The notes below the pieces were generated by a model, which saw only the letters and a list, made by a program, of their open reading frames with translations, did not search any database and had not been told where the DNA came from. 64,000 bases of DNA, from the NCBI GenBank assembly GCA_008828725.1, contig MEHQ01003564.1, positions 385,906 through 449,905 of the forward strand. Reading direction: 5' to 3'. Below, one piece after another: positions 23,469-33,244 of this stretch (the first letter of the stretch is position 1; every line of letters starts with the position of its first letter). A program made the translations under genes and the position numbers. The DNA is from Saccharina japonica (lineage: Eukaryota; Sar; Phaeophyceae; Laminariales; Laminariaceae).

Positions 23469-26400
23469 AGCATCGGGGCTTTCCCTTCGGGGAGCAAGGG
23501 CGGCCTCGGTTCCATGATGAACGCGCTTCCGACCGTCGGAGAGTCTGTCTCCGAGAGCGCCGGGGGTGGCGGCGGAGAGGCGGCTGCCAAGGCGGCAGGG
23601 CGAGAGGAAGCGGCGCTGGTGGCGGCTGCGGCCGCGGCGGCTGAGGCGGTTGAGGCTGCGGTGTCGGCGGCATCGGCGGCGTCAGCGGCGTCGACGGGAG
23701 GGGAAGTGGTGGAGTCAGCTTTAGCGTCGGAAGAATGTGAGAGAAGGGTCGTGTTTTTACGCCCGGCCGTGCGTGATGTGTGTTTGTACCGTATAACACG
23801 GAAGAAAGCACACCCCCCTTGGATAACACCCCCACCCCACATAAGCACACCGGATGATATATTTTTTGCTTCGTTTTTTTACCGCCACGTTATCACCGGG
23901 GGTACGTTAGATAACACCCCCCCTACGTGTGTACGCCTGAAAACAGTGTCAAACTCCACAATTATCACACCACCTGGTGGATGGGTATCATTCACAATTC
24001 ACAATCAACCCGCACCGGTATGGACACCAGCATGGAGGCAACTGCTGCGCCCCCTCTTAGTGGGCCGAACGAGTCTGCCGCTTCGACCCCACCTGTAGCT
24101 GCTGCCTCCGCGCCTCGGGCGACGATCATGTCGTTTTTCTCTGGGACCAGCGCGCTTACCGGTACTGGCACTAAGGTTATCACGTCTCCTACGTCCGCCG
24201 TGTGCCAAGCCCCGGCCACTGGTATCGGTACCGGCGAAGCACCTGCAGCACGTGCGGTGCGACCCTCGGGGTTTCATAAATGAGTACCTGTATGGTCCCG
24301 GTACCGGTAACCGTTTTGCGGTGTCGTAGCAAGGCGGGGATTTTTGCTGTTATCTCCGGGTTTCAAGCGTTTGCCTGACCATCACCGGCAGTACGTGAGC
24401 ATAGAAAAACAAACTGGTTTTAGACCAAGGTTGTCATGCGTTAGCACACCCCTTGCTAACATACCCCCTGCATTCTGGCCGGGATCTCTTCACACTCACC
24501 CCACAGCAATCACTGATATACCGTTATCACACCCTCTCATTACCACACCCCCTGAATCTGGTCGGGGTCTGTTAACTCTCCTTATCAACCAATAATGCCG
24601 TTAGCACACCCCGTCGTTGTCACACCCTCTCGTTACCACACCCCCTAGCTGCAGGGCTCTCGTGCATGGTGTTTTATCACCGGGATGTGTTAGATAGCAC
24701 ACCCCTCCACCACAGCACACCCGGTGATACATTTTTTAAATGATAAAATGTTATCACCGGGGTGTGCTTTCTTCCGTGTTATACGGTATACTCGTATATG
24801 TGCAAGAATCATGTCGTCGGCCGCCGACGCACGGCTATCATAGCTGGAGTGTGTTTTGTAACGTTCGTGGATCCCCTTTTTTAAAAGTGCAGTTTACCCT
24901 TATTTTGTTTTGTAGTTTTGTGCCATATGGGTGTTACGTAACAACAGGCGAATCGTCGGCTTCGGGACGTGCTTTTTTGTTTGCGTATTGTAACCCTCGC
25001 CGGGGCTTTATTTATAGCACGGGCGGCGCGCGCGCATGGCAAAGACAAGAGGAAGACACGTTACGGGCAGCAAAGCCTTGCGCAGGAGGCGGAGGGGGGT
25101 CCCACGTATGTGTCTCTCCTGGCGTACCTGGTATGACCGTTCGAGTATTTTCAGGTTTTTTACATATTGTTCTAACCCAAAACCGAAAAGAGAAACAGCA
25201 AGCCGCGCCGCAAGCATGCGTGTTATATTACTCCGCAACCCCCTGCCCCCCCCAAGCCGAACCGGACCGAACCGAACTGAATTACCGCCATGCACGCCTC
25301 CCGCAGATGAAGAGACGAAGTGGGCTCCGGCGTTCAAACGATCTTCCAGCGGGGACTCCGTAGTGACGCCGGCGCCAGTTTATGCTCCAGCTGATTCATC
25401 AGTGGATGCGCCAGCAGATGCACCGGTGCATGCCCCAGCAGATGCACCAGTGGGTGCGCCAGCAGATGCACCAGTGAATGCGACCGCAGATGCACCAGTG
25501 GGTGCGCCAGGGGGTGCGACAGAAGCGGGTGCGGCAGCGGAAGGTGGGCCATCGGATGGCCCAGCAGCGGAGGCGACAGCAGAGACGGCGCCAGCGAGCG
25601 CGCCAGCAGATACAGCAGCAGCGGGTGCTACAGTAGCGGGTGCGGTAGCACCGGGCGCGGAAGCAGCGGGTGCGATAGCGGCAGATGCACCAGCAGCAGC
25701 GGATGCGATAGCGACAGATGCGCCAGCAGCAGTGGATGCGCCACCGCCACCAGCTAACACGCGGACGGATGCGCCACCGGATGCGCCATCGGATGCGCAA
25801 GAAAATCTAGCGCCCGTAGTAGCACCGGAAGGCGTTGTGGGGTCGGGGGGGGTGGACGACGCCCGGGTCGAGACCGGTAGCGACACGGCAGTGACTGCGG
25901 CAGCAGTAGTGGTTGCAGTTGGCGATGGTAGTGGTGGTGGTGGTGGTGGTGTTGGTGGCTTGGGTGGGGCAGCCGCGGAGGGGGTAAGAGAACCGCCGCC
26001 CCCTGAGCCGTCCTCGTCACCGCCGCTGCAATCGCCGCCGGGGGAGAAAGGTGGCGGAGAGGCGGGGGCAGAAGGAAACGTGTTCGTTGCTGTCGGCGGT
26101 GGCGGCAACATGATAAACGCGGGCGCCGCCGCGGCGGCGGCGTCGGAAGCTGCGTCGGCGGCGGCGGCGGCGCGGCTTGCAGGGGAGAATAGGGAGGAGG
26201 CCGCTCCGCAGGAGCGGGTGCGGCGGACAGGGCCGATGCCGCGGGCAACACCTTCCATCAGCGTCACGCAGCGATACGACGTGAGCTATTTTTATCGTAC
26301 GGTAATTGCGAAGGGTGCGTGTGTGCTGGCGTGTGTGGTTGTGTGTGCGGGTGTTTGTTCATGGGTGTTTCGTGTTTTTCGTGATAGCTTGTGGTTGTGT

Positions 26401-28960
26401 CCTTACCTTGCGTGTGTGATTGTAATCAATTGTCCGTCCCTTTTTTTGTTCGGTTGTTTTTGCGTGGACGTGTGTGTGTGTTTTTTGTGTGTGTGTGCGC
26501 TGATGCTGCTTGCCCGCCTTCCGGCGAGGCTCGCATGTTTCGTTCCTACCAGGCACACTCCGAAGTATATTAAAGCCGTATCACAGTCTCGGCAACGCGT
26601 GCATCTGTTATTGTCGGCGACACATTACACACACGCATTGAGGCTCGTTAGCTTCAGGGCGCGCAGATCACAAGTGCCATTGCTGCTGCCCCCCCCCCCC
26701 CCTTTTTATAGGTTGGGTTGGCGTCGGTTGGCAACGACGCAGTAAAACACGCCTCTCACTGCGTGAGCTAGACAACCAGGGTACCTTTTTGTTTTTTTGG
26801 CCGTCATCAAAGCTGGCGGTCGAGTTAGATCACTTGTGCGGGGTGGAGAACCTTTGCTCCGCACAAGGGGAACGATCGTATCACGCAGTGTATATATGGT
26901 AAGGCACCCGCGAGGCAGTTACATGGTACTCCCATTGCTGTCTCAGGAAGTGGCCACACCATAAATTAAATTAACTCATTGAAGCTGTCGTCCATATGCA
27001 AGTCCGCCTGAGAGGCGGTTCTTAGCAGGATGCAGCTCACCCTCCATGCGGCTCGCCCACTACCTCACGGCGCTTCGCGCTTGGCGCAAGCAATGTCTGC
27101 CTGGTTGGTGAAAACCCAACGTGCTCCGTCCCGGCATTGTAGGGATGCGAGGGTCTATGGTCATACGACTGCGGCCGTGCACGACATGAGTACACCCCCC
27201 CCCCCCCGCCACTCGCTCCTGTCAGTCGTGGGAGAGCTACGACGCCGTCTTTTGCAACTATTTCAGCTTCGGCGTGGATGCGGTGGCGGCTCTGGCGTTC
27301 CATGAGCACCGCAACAAAAACCCGCACCTGTTCACCAGCAGATGTAGGTGAGTGTTGACGCCATCTGCTCGCTCCGAGGCCGACGATGGAGTCGACGCGC
27401 TGGCGGGTCGGTCGTGGGTAGACGGGTTCGCGAGACTCCCGCGGTTGTGTTCTCGCATTGGGGTAGTTGACCGTTTTTTTCCTTCTCATTTCTGCTTTAG
27501 TCTATAACCCTTTTGCGAGCCAGGAATAATTGCAGCCAAAAATGTGAAAACATGCGTGCGGGCTTTCGTTCAGCCGTCTGTATATATATATATATATACG
27601 GCGTGAGTGCCCAGCAAAGGAGCAAGTATGGGTAGTACACACCACGCCCGCGCGCGTGTCGTGATAGCTCTCTGCGCTTGTAGTGCGTGTGCCATTTGCC
27701 CCCCTTAACCCCGCAGGCCGCTGCGCGTCCAGTCGTATGACCGGTGCTGTAATCGGCATTTGGTTTCCTCACTCTCCCCCTCTCATGCCCCACTAGGGAT
27801 AGGGTTTTCCACTCTGATTTCGAGGTTGTGCCCCAACGTCGGTTACAGTTTCTCAAAATGATTTAGACTGGAGGTTCTGGCGTTCTTGCTTGATGTGTCC
27901 AACTCTACGTAGCCGTCCCGAGTAGTTCTCCCCCCCCGCCAAACTGGTTGTGGTTGTCCAGAAGGGGCGTTGAAATATCGGGCTCTTTTTTTCTCTCCGG
28001 CGTTGAGGACTTTTTTTTTTCTTCAGGCCGTAACGCAACGCTGTGTTTTGGGCTTTTTTTGTTTCTTCACTCTTGCTTGGAAAAATGTTACATTGGACTC
28101 AGCAGTGTCCGGGTGCGTCGGTCCCCCTATGAACGGCATCGGTCAGAAGTCGTCAGGGAACATCGTGGTGACATACCCGGGTTTCTTACGTAGTATACAT
28201 ATGTCATTGAAAGGAAACCGACAAAGCTGCTGTCTACCAGTAGGAGTACCAGGGTATTTGGTATGGAGCACATGGCGGGTACTCGACACAGCTGCTGTAG
28301 AACTTCGCACACAGCGGTCACGAACGACTTGTCCCTAAGCTGGGCAGTCGTCCATGTGTTTTTGACTACGTATGGGTCGGCCGTACGATGTGATATCACG
28401 CGCGCCGCACGTTTTTTTGCCGATTTCCTCCCTTCGACCAGGAACCAATGCTGGTATGCCAGGAAGGGGTTTCCAGCGGCTGGAGGCATTCCGTGCTCGA
28501 ACGTGAAGCCCCCAGCGTCGGTGGGCGAATACCTCGAACTCCGGGTGAGGCGGACCCGTGAAGGGGACTGGGAAACTATTGAGCTCCAGCAGAGCCTTCG
28601 AGGGGTGGTTGTGCTCAACCTTCAGAGCTATGGAGGTGCGACGATTTCTTGGCCGGAGGCGGTTTGGGGGCGAGGGGAAGGGGATAGGGGGGCGGGGCTT
28701 AAAGTTAGAGTTGTGCATGCAGAGTTTGCGCTGCTGCGTTGCGTTGTGCTGTTATGTTTCGATGCTGCATATCGCGTGTGGTTATTGTGCATTGGGGGGT
28801 GTACTTCATTTTCATGCATGGCCGTAGTCGTATATATGACCATAGACCCTCGCATCCCTACAATGCCGGGACGGAGCATTGTCGGGTTTTCAGGGTACTC
28901 ACCATGTCGTGCACGGCCGCAGTCGTATGAACGATGGTGCGGACTCACGTCATGCGGTGG

Positions 28961-29008
<48 letters not shown>

Positions 29009-32000
29009 CGTACTCATTTGTTGCCTGCCTTAAGTCATTTGACGATTGACCACGCATCCCTTTCGAGACGGAGCACCGGCGGGGGTGGTGGGGGGGGCGT
29101 ATGTGGTGGCGTGTACGGGAGGGGGGTTGGGCACAGAGGTTTGCTCCAGAGGTGAGCTAGGCGAGCATGCTGGCCGCGCGTAGTTTTCCGTAGACACGCG
29201 GCTGATTTGCGTCCCACCAATGGCGAGATAGAGCGCAATTTGGGTTTTCTTCCTCGCTGGGCGGTGGAGGGGAAGGGGACGGGGGATGGTGCTTTCGCAC
29301 ACAGACCTGGCACGGGAATCGTGCTGTTGCCGCGGCATGGCGCTGTGTCGTGATGGTAGAGCTGGGGCTGCCGCAGACGTTCCGTCGTGGTGTTGGCTTG
29401 GCTTTTCAGAATGTCGTCTCCCTCTGGACGCGTGGTATTGCAGTCCAACTCTCGCGGCGACGAAGGGGAAGGTCGAGACACGCGCCCCGCGATGAGAGCA
29501 CCGAGCAATCGGATCTCGCTCGATTGGTGCGGCGTGTGAACCGACCGAACGATTGGGCTCTTCCCCGCCGAGGCCGTTCATTTTGCTAAAAACAAACATT
29601 GTGCTGTGACTCGCGTCACGTCACTAGTGTATACGACGTGACCCAGTTTCGACAAACATGGTTGATAGACCACACTATTTAACTACTCGTCACATCTTCA
29701 TTCCAAGAACTTTCCCCGGCCGAGGAATTTCCCAACCCGAGGAATTTCCCAGTCGGTCGGGGTTAGGGTCCCGATTAGGGTTTTTACTGTCAAGTGTGTT
29801 TCGACATTTTTTTCCAAGCTGACCCAAGGTTAAGGTTGTATACAGCCCTCCGTCGTAACGTCGCCGCTTTTATCGCTCTCGCCCTTCTCGTTTTTTTCGA
29901 TTGCTGTGCGCTTTTTCTTCAGGCGGAAGAAACCTGTGGGGAAAGGCTGCAGGGTGTTCCAGTACGCAGTACGCCGAACCCGCGCCAGACGATAGTGAGT
30001 TTAAGCCCTATTATGGGGGATCATGGTAAATAGGACCAAATATTGGTAGTAAAAATAGGTGAATATACAGGTTTTTTTATGTATACCATGGGTCCTATTT
30101 ACTATGGTCCCCCCTATTAGAGCAAGTGGACCTGTACCCAGGTGAAACTATTGATATGCTTTGTGGTACTCAAGCAATGGCTCGGATCATTTCTGCAGTA
30201 TTGGTAAAAGGAATCGTTTACCTCGTAGATGGGTAAAGTATGGGCGGATGGGTCTGTTCGGGAGGAGGGAGGGCGGGGGTGGGGGCAGATGCATACCACG
30301 ATGGACACGCGGCAGGCGAAAGGCCGCAGTTGATGAAGCCGGCACCGCCCAATTTATGCCTAGTGAGGCCACCCTTCTGCTTTGTATCCCTCCCGCCCCT
30401 CTCCTTTTTTGTCCCTCCCGCCCCCCTTGATTGTTGTCTGGTGCACATTGCGGCGGCGTCATTGGCGGTTGCGTTTCGCTCGATGTTTGCCCTGCAGAGC
30501 TGCTGGAGATTGTGGGAATGAGTGGCATCCTTCAACTCGGATGCATCATGGGCTTTAACAACGCCGGGGTTAGAGCGCACCGTCTCTGTCAGGTGTGGGG
30601 AGTGGTGCGATGTTATGTGGTGTCGTTTCGATGTGGTTGTTTTGGCGTTGGTGTGTTGTCGTGTAGCGTTGGCAAGGTGTTCGTGTGGAGGTGGATTAGT
30701 GTGGGTGGTGCTGTGTAGTGTTGGCGAGGTGTTGGTGTGGAGTGATGTAGTGTGGCGTGGTGTAGCGTGGTACGGAGGGCGTGGCGTCCTGTGCTATCTT
30801 GCTGGCTGTGTGCGCGGGAACGGGTTAACGCGTGGCCCGCGATCTCGCTGTCAACAGGCCCGCGCGTCGTGGGTCTTTTGACAAAACGCCGGGGGCGGCA
30901 ACACTTCAGAACTGCGGCTACCGCTGAACATTAGGCCTGTTGTCCCGACAAGCTCGAGTGCCACGGTAGTAGCAGTAGCATACGGTTATTCGCTTGCGTC
31001 AATTGCGCGTTGGGGCAACAACGACCGAAATCACTGAGTGCTCATGAAAAAATAATCGCCAAGAAGCATCAAATTGCTGTCTAGGGTTCACGACCACGGT
31101 GGCGCGGAACTAAAGAGGAATGCAAAATTTAAGACTTGGGTTTATGTCCGCACCTTGCCCAGCCCGTCTCCTGTTTTATTTTTGTTCTGTCTTATGTACG
31201 TAGCCTTTGGTCGCTGACCGCGCATTGTTGGCATGGGTTCGCGCGACGTGGATATTCTCCGCTGACCCGGTGCAAGTAATGTCTGCCTGGTTGGTTAAAA
31301 CTCGACGTGCTCCGTCCCGGCATTGTAGGGATGCGAGGGTCTATGGCCGTACGACTTGCGGGCATGCATGGCGTGAGTACACCCCCTTGCCGACGTGATC
31401 CATACCGGCATTGTAGGGACGCGAGGGTCTATGGTCATACGACTACGGCCACGCATAAAAATGAAGTACACCCCTCCCCCCCTCCTTGTCCCCCATCCGC
31501 CCACCACGAAGCGCGAGTAGCCATCTTTTTTGCAAACAGTACGCCACACCACTTATACGACCCCTTTGCCCCCCCCCCCCCGAGATAAGCGACACAGAAA
31601 CAAAATTAATGACATTGGTGTTGTCAACCCTCTCTATATTGTACGAGCATCGTGAGCGCTCAGCAAGCACGGGTGTAGGGTCATGTTGCGCCGGTGCCGT
31701 ACGACTCCTCCCTTGCATCGTTGTAACTCTCAAGACACCGACCTATACTGTCCCTCAATTACGCCCATGATCGTTTTTTTTTTAAATGTCAATCGTCACT
31801 CTTTTGTCTTTAATCTCCCCTTCTCAAGTCTCAACAGGGGTTATAAGCAACTCTTGGTTTTGGACCAGGAACGCATGCTACGGTATGTATAGAGGTGCAC
31901 CTCCTATTTTCTGAGGTTATGATAAACCGCTTGATTTAAAGTATAGGGGCTCTATTCCTCTCTCCAACCCAACTGATTCGAGAGGAACCTAGAAAAAAAA

Positions 32001-32618
32001 AAATCGTGTACCCGAGGAACAACCCCATTTCTCGAGTATAAAATGAAAACAGGCGTTACCGTACAAGAATGAAATTCGGAGGAGTTTGGGTTAAGGAGGG
32101 CCCCGTCGTCCATAAGAAAAAAAAACAGCCAAAAACTGACACCTCTATCGCAGGTAGCACTTGTCCAGGCTTAAAAACATGTTATATGAGGCAAGGTGTG
32201 TCGTACACTATTAATAGTTTCTGTGCATGAGGGTTGTGTTATGATTCGTGCCAAAACAAAACGAGCCAAAACTTCGTATATACCTCCCGAATTCTGAAGA
32301 GCTGGCGCGTACGTGCTGCTGTAGAGGGCCCAAATGTGCCAAGGTTCTCAAAGCATACTGTTTGCTTTTTAGTTTTTCATCGTCCGTAGGATTGGTAAAA
32401 AAAGTGTTAAAAATTTAAAGAATTTCGTGCTTACCCCCTCCCCGTCCCCGCCTCCCCCGCGCTCCTCCCCGCGATATGCTTGTGCGTTTCAGGCAGCGGA
32501 GGTTGAGATTCGCATACGCTCCCCGACCCACATGCAGATTGACGGGGAGCCTTGGCTGCAAGCCCCGGCCAAGATTTGCATCAAGCACTACGGCCAGTCC
32601 ACCTGTCTTCGTGGTTGA
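18620..32618 (+). CDS. Diacylglycerol kinase, split-domain type (5' end missing)
   Basis: Phosphorylates diacylglycerol to phosphatidic acid in lipid signalling (family knowledge). Eleven exons join in frame: 18620-18734, 20062-20170, 20791-20999, 22208-22353, 23343-23736, 25307-26280, 27226-27347, 28442-28635, 29923-29994, 30498-30592, 32493-32618; 851 codons to TGA. The catalytic DAGKc part shows [12 protein letters not shown] (residues 1-12) and, across the first splice, LGTGNDLAR. The accessory DAGKa part begins at [10 protein letters not shown] (exon 7), continues through [11 protein letters not shown] and GRNLWG (exons 8-9), and ends with IDGEPW (exon 11). Between them lie a HEEEDRGGS segment, a Gly-rich run and about 324 residues rich in Ala-Pro-Ala-Asp repeats. 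Split domains recall animal type II DGKs. All borders are GT-AG; exon 3 has a weak donor (GTCCGT). About 50 DAGKc residues and any regulatory N-terminus are missing; upstream exons were sought and not found. Confidence 0.88.
19385..20005. repeat. CATGGAAGCACC minisatellite in DGK intron 1
   Basis: About 600 bp built of imperfect 11-12-bp units such as CATGGAAGCACC and ATGGGAGCACC. The units lack stop codons in several frames on both strands, which yields Met/Glu/Ala/Pro/His-rich open frames that are not genes. It ends about 60 bp before exon 2 of the kinase. Confidence 0.85.
20545..20715. repeat. GGCTCTTGCCTTT tandem repeat in DGK intron 2
   Basis: About 12-13-bp units GGCTCTTGCCTTT/GGCTCTTGCCTCT in tandem, pyrimidine-rich on the coding strand, ending about 75 bp before the exon 3 acceptor. 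Confidence 0.85.
21655..21795. repeat. GTT-type microsatellite in DGK intron 3
   Basis: Interrupted (GTT)n/(GTG)n tract. Open frames of Val or Cys repeats across it are by-products. Confidence 0.85.
22029..22135 (+). repeat. R1 family, 3' partial copy
   Basis: Contains GTTGGTGAAAACCCAACGTG, CCCGGCATTGTAGGGATGCG and a GTCATACGACTACGGCCGTG segment, as at 18205-18320. Lies in DGK intron 3, about 70 bp upstream of exon 4. Confidence 0.7.
22367..22508. other. Assembly gap (109 N) and poly-C run in DGK intron 4
   Basis: N bases 22367-22475 are followed by about 30 C residues. The gap starts 14 bp after the exon 4 donor, so it should not remove kinase coding sequence. The C run next to it may be a sequencing artefact. 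Confidence 0.95.
22570..22925. repeat. CGAACGA-rich degenerate repeat in DGK intron 4
   Basis: Dense recurrence of short GATCGAACGA/CGAACGGA motifs without a fixed period. Followed at 23035-23180 by a rough tandem duplication of about 70 bp around GGTTGAAACTCCGCGCCCGAT / GATTGGAACTCCACGCCCGAT, then a long poly-C run at 23214-23250 before exon 5. Confidence 0.6.
23787..24788. mobile_element. 1-kb TIR DNA transposon in DGK intron 5
   Basis: Both ends carry the same inverted repeat, TACCGTATAACACGGAAGAA followed by AGCACACCCC, about 30 bp. The outer TA on each side may be a TA target duplication. Inside are many GTTAGCACACCCC/GTTATCACACCC units in direct and inverted order. An ATG at 24021 opens a frame of about 86 codons ([17 protein letters not shown]...), perhaps the remnant first exon of a transposase. 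No catalytic domain is present. It begins 50 bp after the exon 5 donor. A fragment of the family lies at 4906-4948. Confidence 0.7.
26960..27205 (+). repeat. Dispersed repeat family R1, near-complete copy
   Basis: Matches 18077-18325 block by block (AACTCATTGAAGCTGTCG, CACGGCGCTTCGCGCTTGG, CCCGGCATTGTAGGGATGCG, C-run at the end). Sits in DGK intron 6 and ends about 20 bp before exon 7, so its C-rich tail forms the polypyrimidine tract of that exon's acceptor. Confidence 0.75.
28110..28330 (+). repeat. Dispersed repeat family R2, copy 1
   Basis: Shares with 35740-35890 the order CGTCAGGG...CCCGGGTTTC, a GACAAAGCTG segment, a TACCAG/GGTA-rich segment, GAAC(A/T)TCGCACA and AGC(G/T)GT. Lies in DGK intron 7. 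Nature unknown. Confidence 0.5.
28795..28937 (-). repeat. R1 family, inverted partial copies
   Basis: Reads GGCCGTAGTCGTATATATG, ACCCTCGCATCCCTACAATG and CCGGGACGGAGCA, the reverse complement of the R1 3' part, followed by a second partial copy of the GTCGTGCACGGCCGCAGTCG end. In DGK intron 8. A run of about 43 G follows (28966-29008). Confidence 0.65.
30008..30120. repeat. Palindromic MITE in DGK intron 9
   Basis: Near-perfect ~30-bp inverted ends (CTATTATGGGGGATCATGGT and ACTATGGTCCCCCCTATTAG, each followed inward by AAATAGGACC or its complement) around a 50-bp centre. Starts 13 bp after the exon 9 donor. Confidence 0.7.
31281..31480 (+). repeat. R1 family, two partial copies in tandem
   Basis: GTCTGCCTGGTTGGTTAAAA and CCCGGCATTGTAGGGATGCG, then a second ACCGGCATTGTAGGGACGCG and GGTCTATGGTCATACGACTA, ending in a C-rich run. 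In DGK intron 10. Confidence 0.65.
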
Positions 32619-33166
32619 GAGTGTTTGAAGGCCTCCTGAAGGAAGGACGTTTAATTCTGCAAAACCTTGTGAACTTGAGGGCGGATGTTAGTGAGTGGTG
32701 TCGTCCTGTTGATGCAAGACTACGGACGCTTTTTGTTCGGGGAGGCGGGGGGGGGGGATGGGGGGTGACACTACTGTATGGCTCAGGCGTCTATCGTGTT
32801 CCTAGGCCCAGGAGGGGGCCACTTTTTTTGTAACCCGTAGAGAAAGAAGCAAGCATACCATCAGAAAGACATGTCGGTGGTGAACCCCTGAAGAGTCTCG
32901 TCCAAAGCTGTGCAAGGTTTTGGCGTCGTCCTCTTTTTACGCGTTGTGCGGCGGCGGCGGCGGCGGCGACCTAGGTGACCTCGGCGGCGTTTATTTTATT
33001 TTAGTAGTATGTATTCGATACCTGCGCACGCCCGCGCGTGGTTTGGCTTAAGCCCTTGGCGTCGCGTGTGCTAAATCGTTTTGGGACGTTTTGCGAGACT
33101 GAAAATGGGTGTCGAAAAAATTGATGACGATACAGCATTGACCACCTAACGCAGCCCGGGGCTGCT
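32619..33166. other. Region just after the DGK stop
   Basis: Presumed 3' UTR and intergenic DNA. A short CGG repeat lies at about 32949-32972. I see no convincing polyadenylation signal and no gene. Confidence 0.4.
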
Positions 33167-33244
33167 GAGGGTAGGTTAGGGGATGATGTCCTAACTGCAA
33201 TCTACGAGGGTAGGTTAGGGGATGATGTCCTAACTGCAATCTAC
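33167..33244. repeat. 39-bp exact tandem duplication
   Basis: Two adjacent copies beginning GAGGGTAGGTTAGGGGATGA and ending TGCAATCTAC, identical over 39 bp, so a young duplication. Confidence 0.85.

Noticed and set aside
23206-23850. Long minus-strand frames opposite DGK exon 5
   Set aside because: By-products of poly-C/G and the Gly/Ala-rich exon. No splice or domain support.
25380-26267. 295-codon minus-strand open frame
   Set aside because: It is the mirror of DGK exon 6. The Ala/Pro/Gly-rich GC-biased repeat has no stops on either strand, and the plus strand fits the exon phases.
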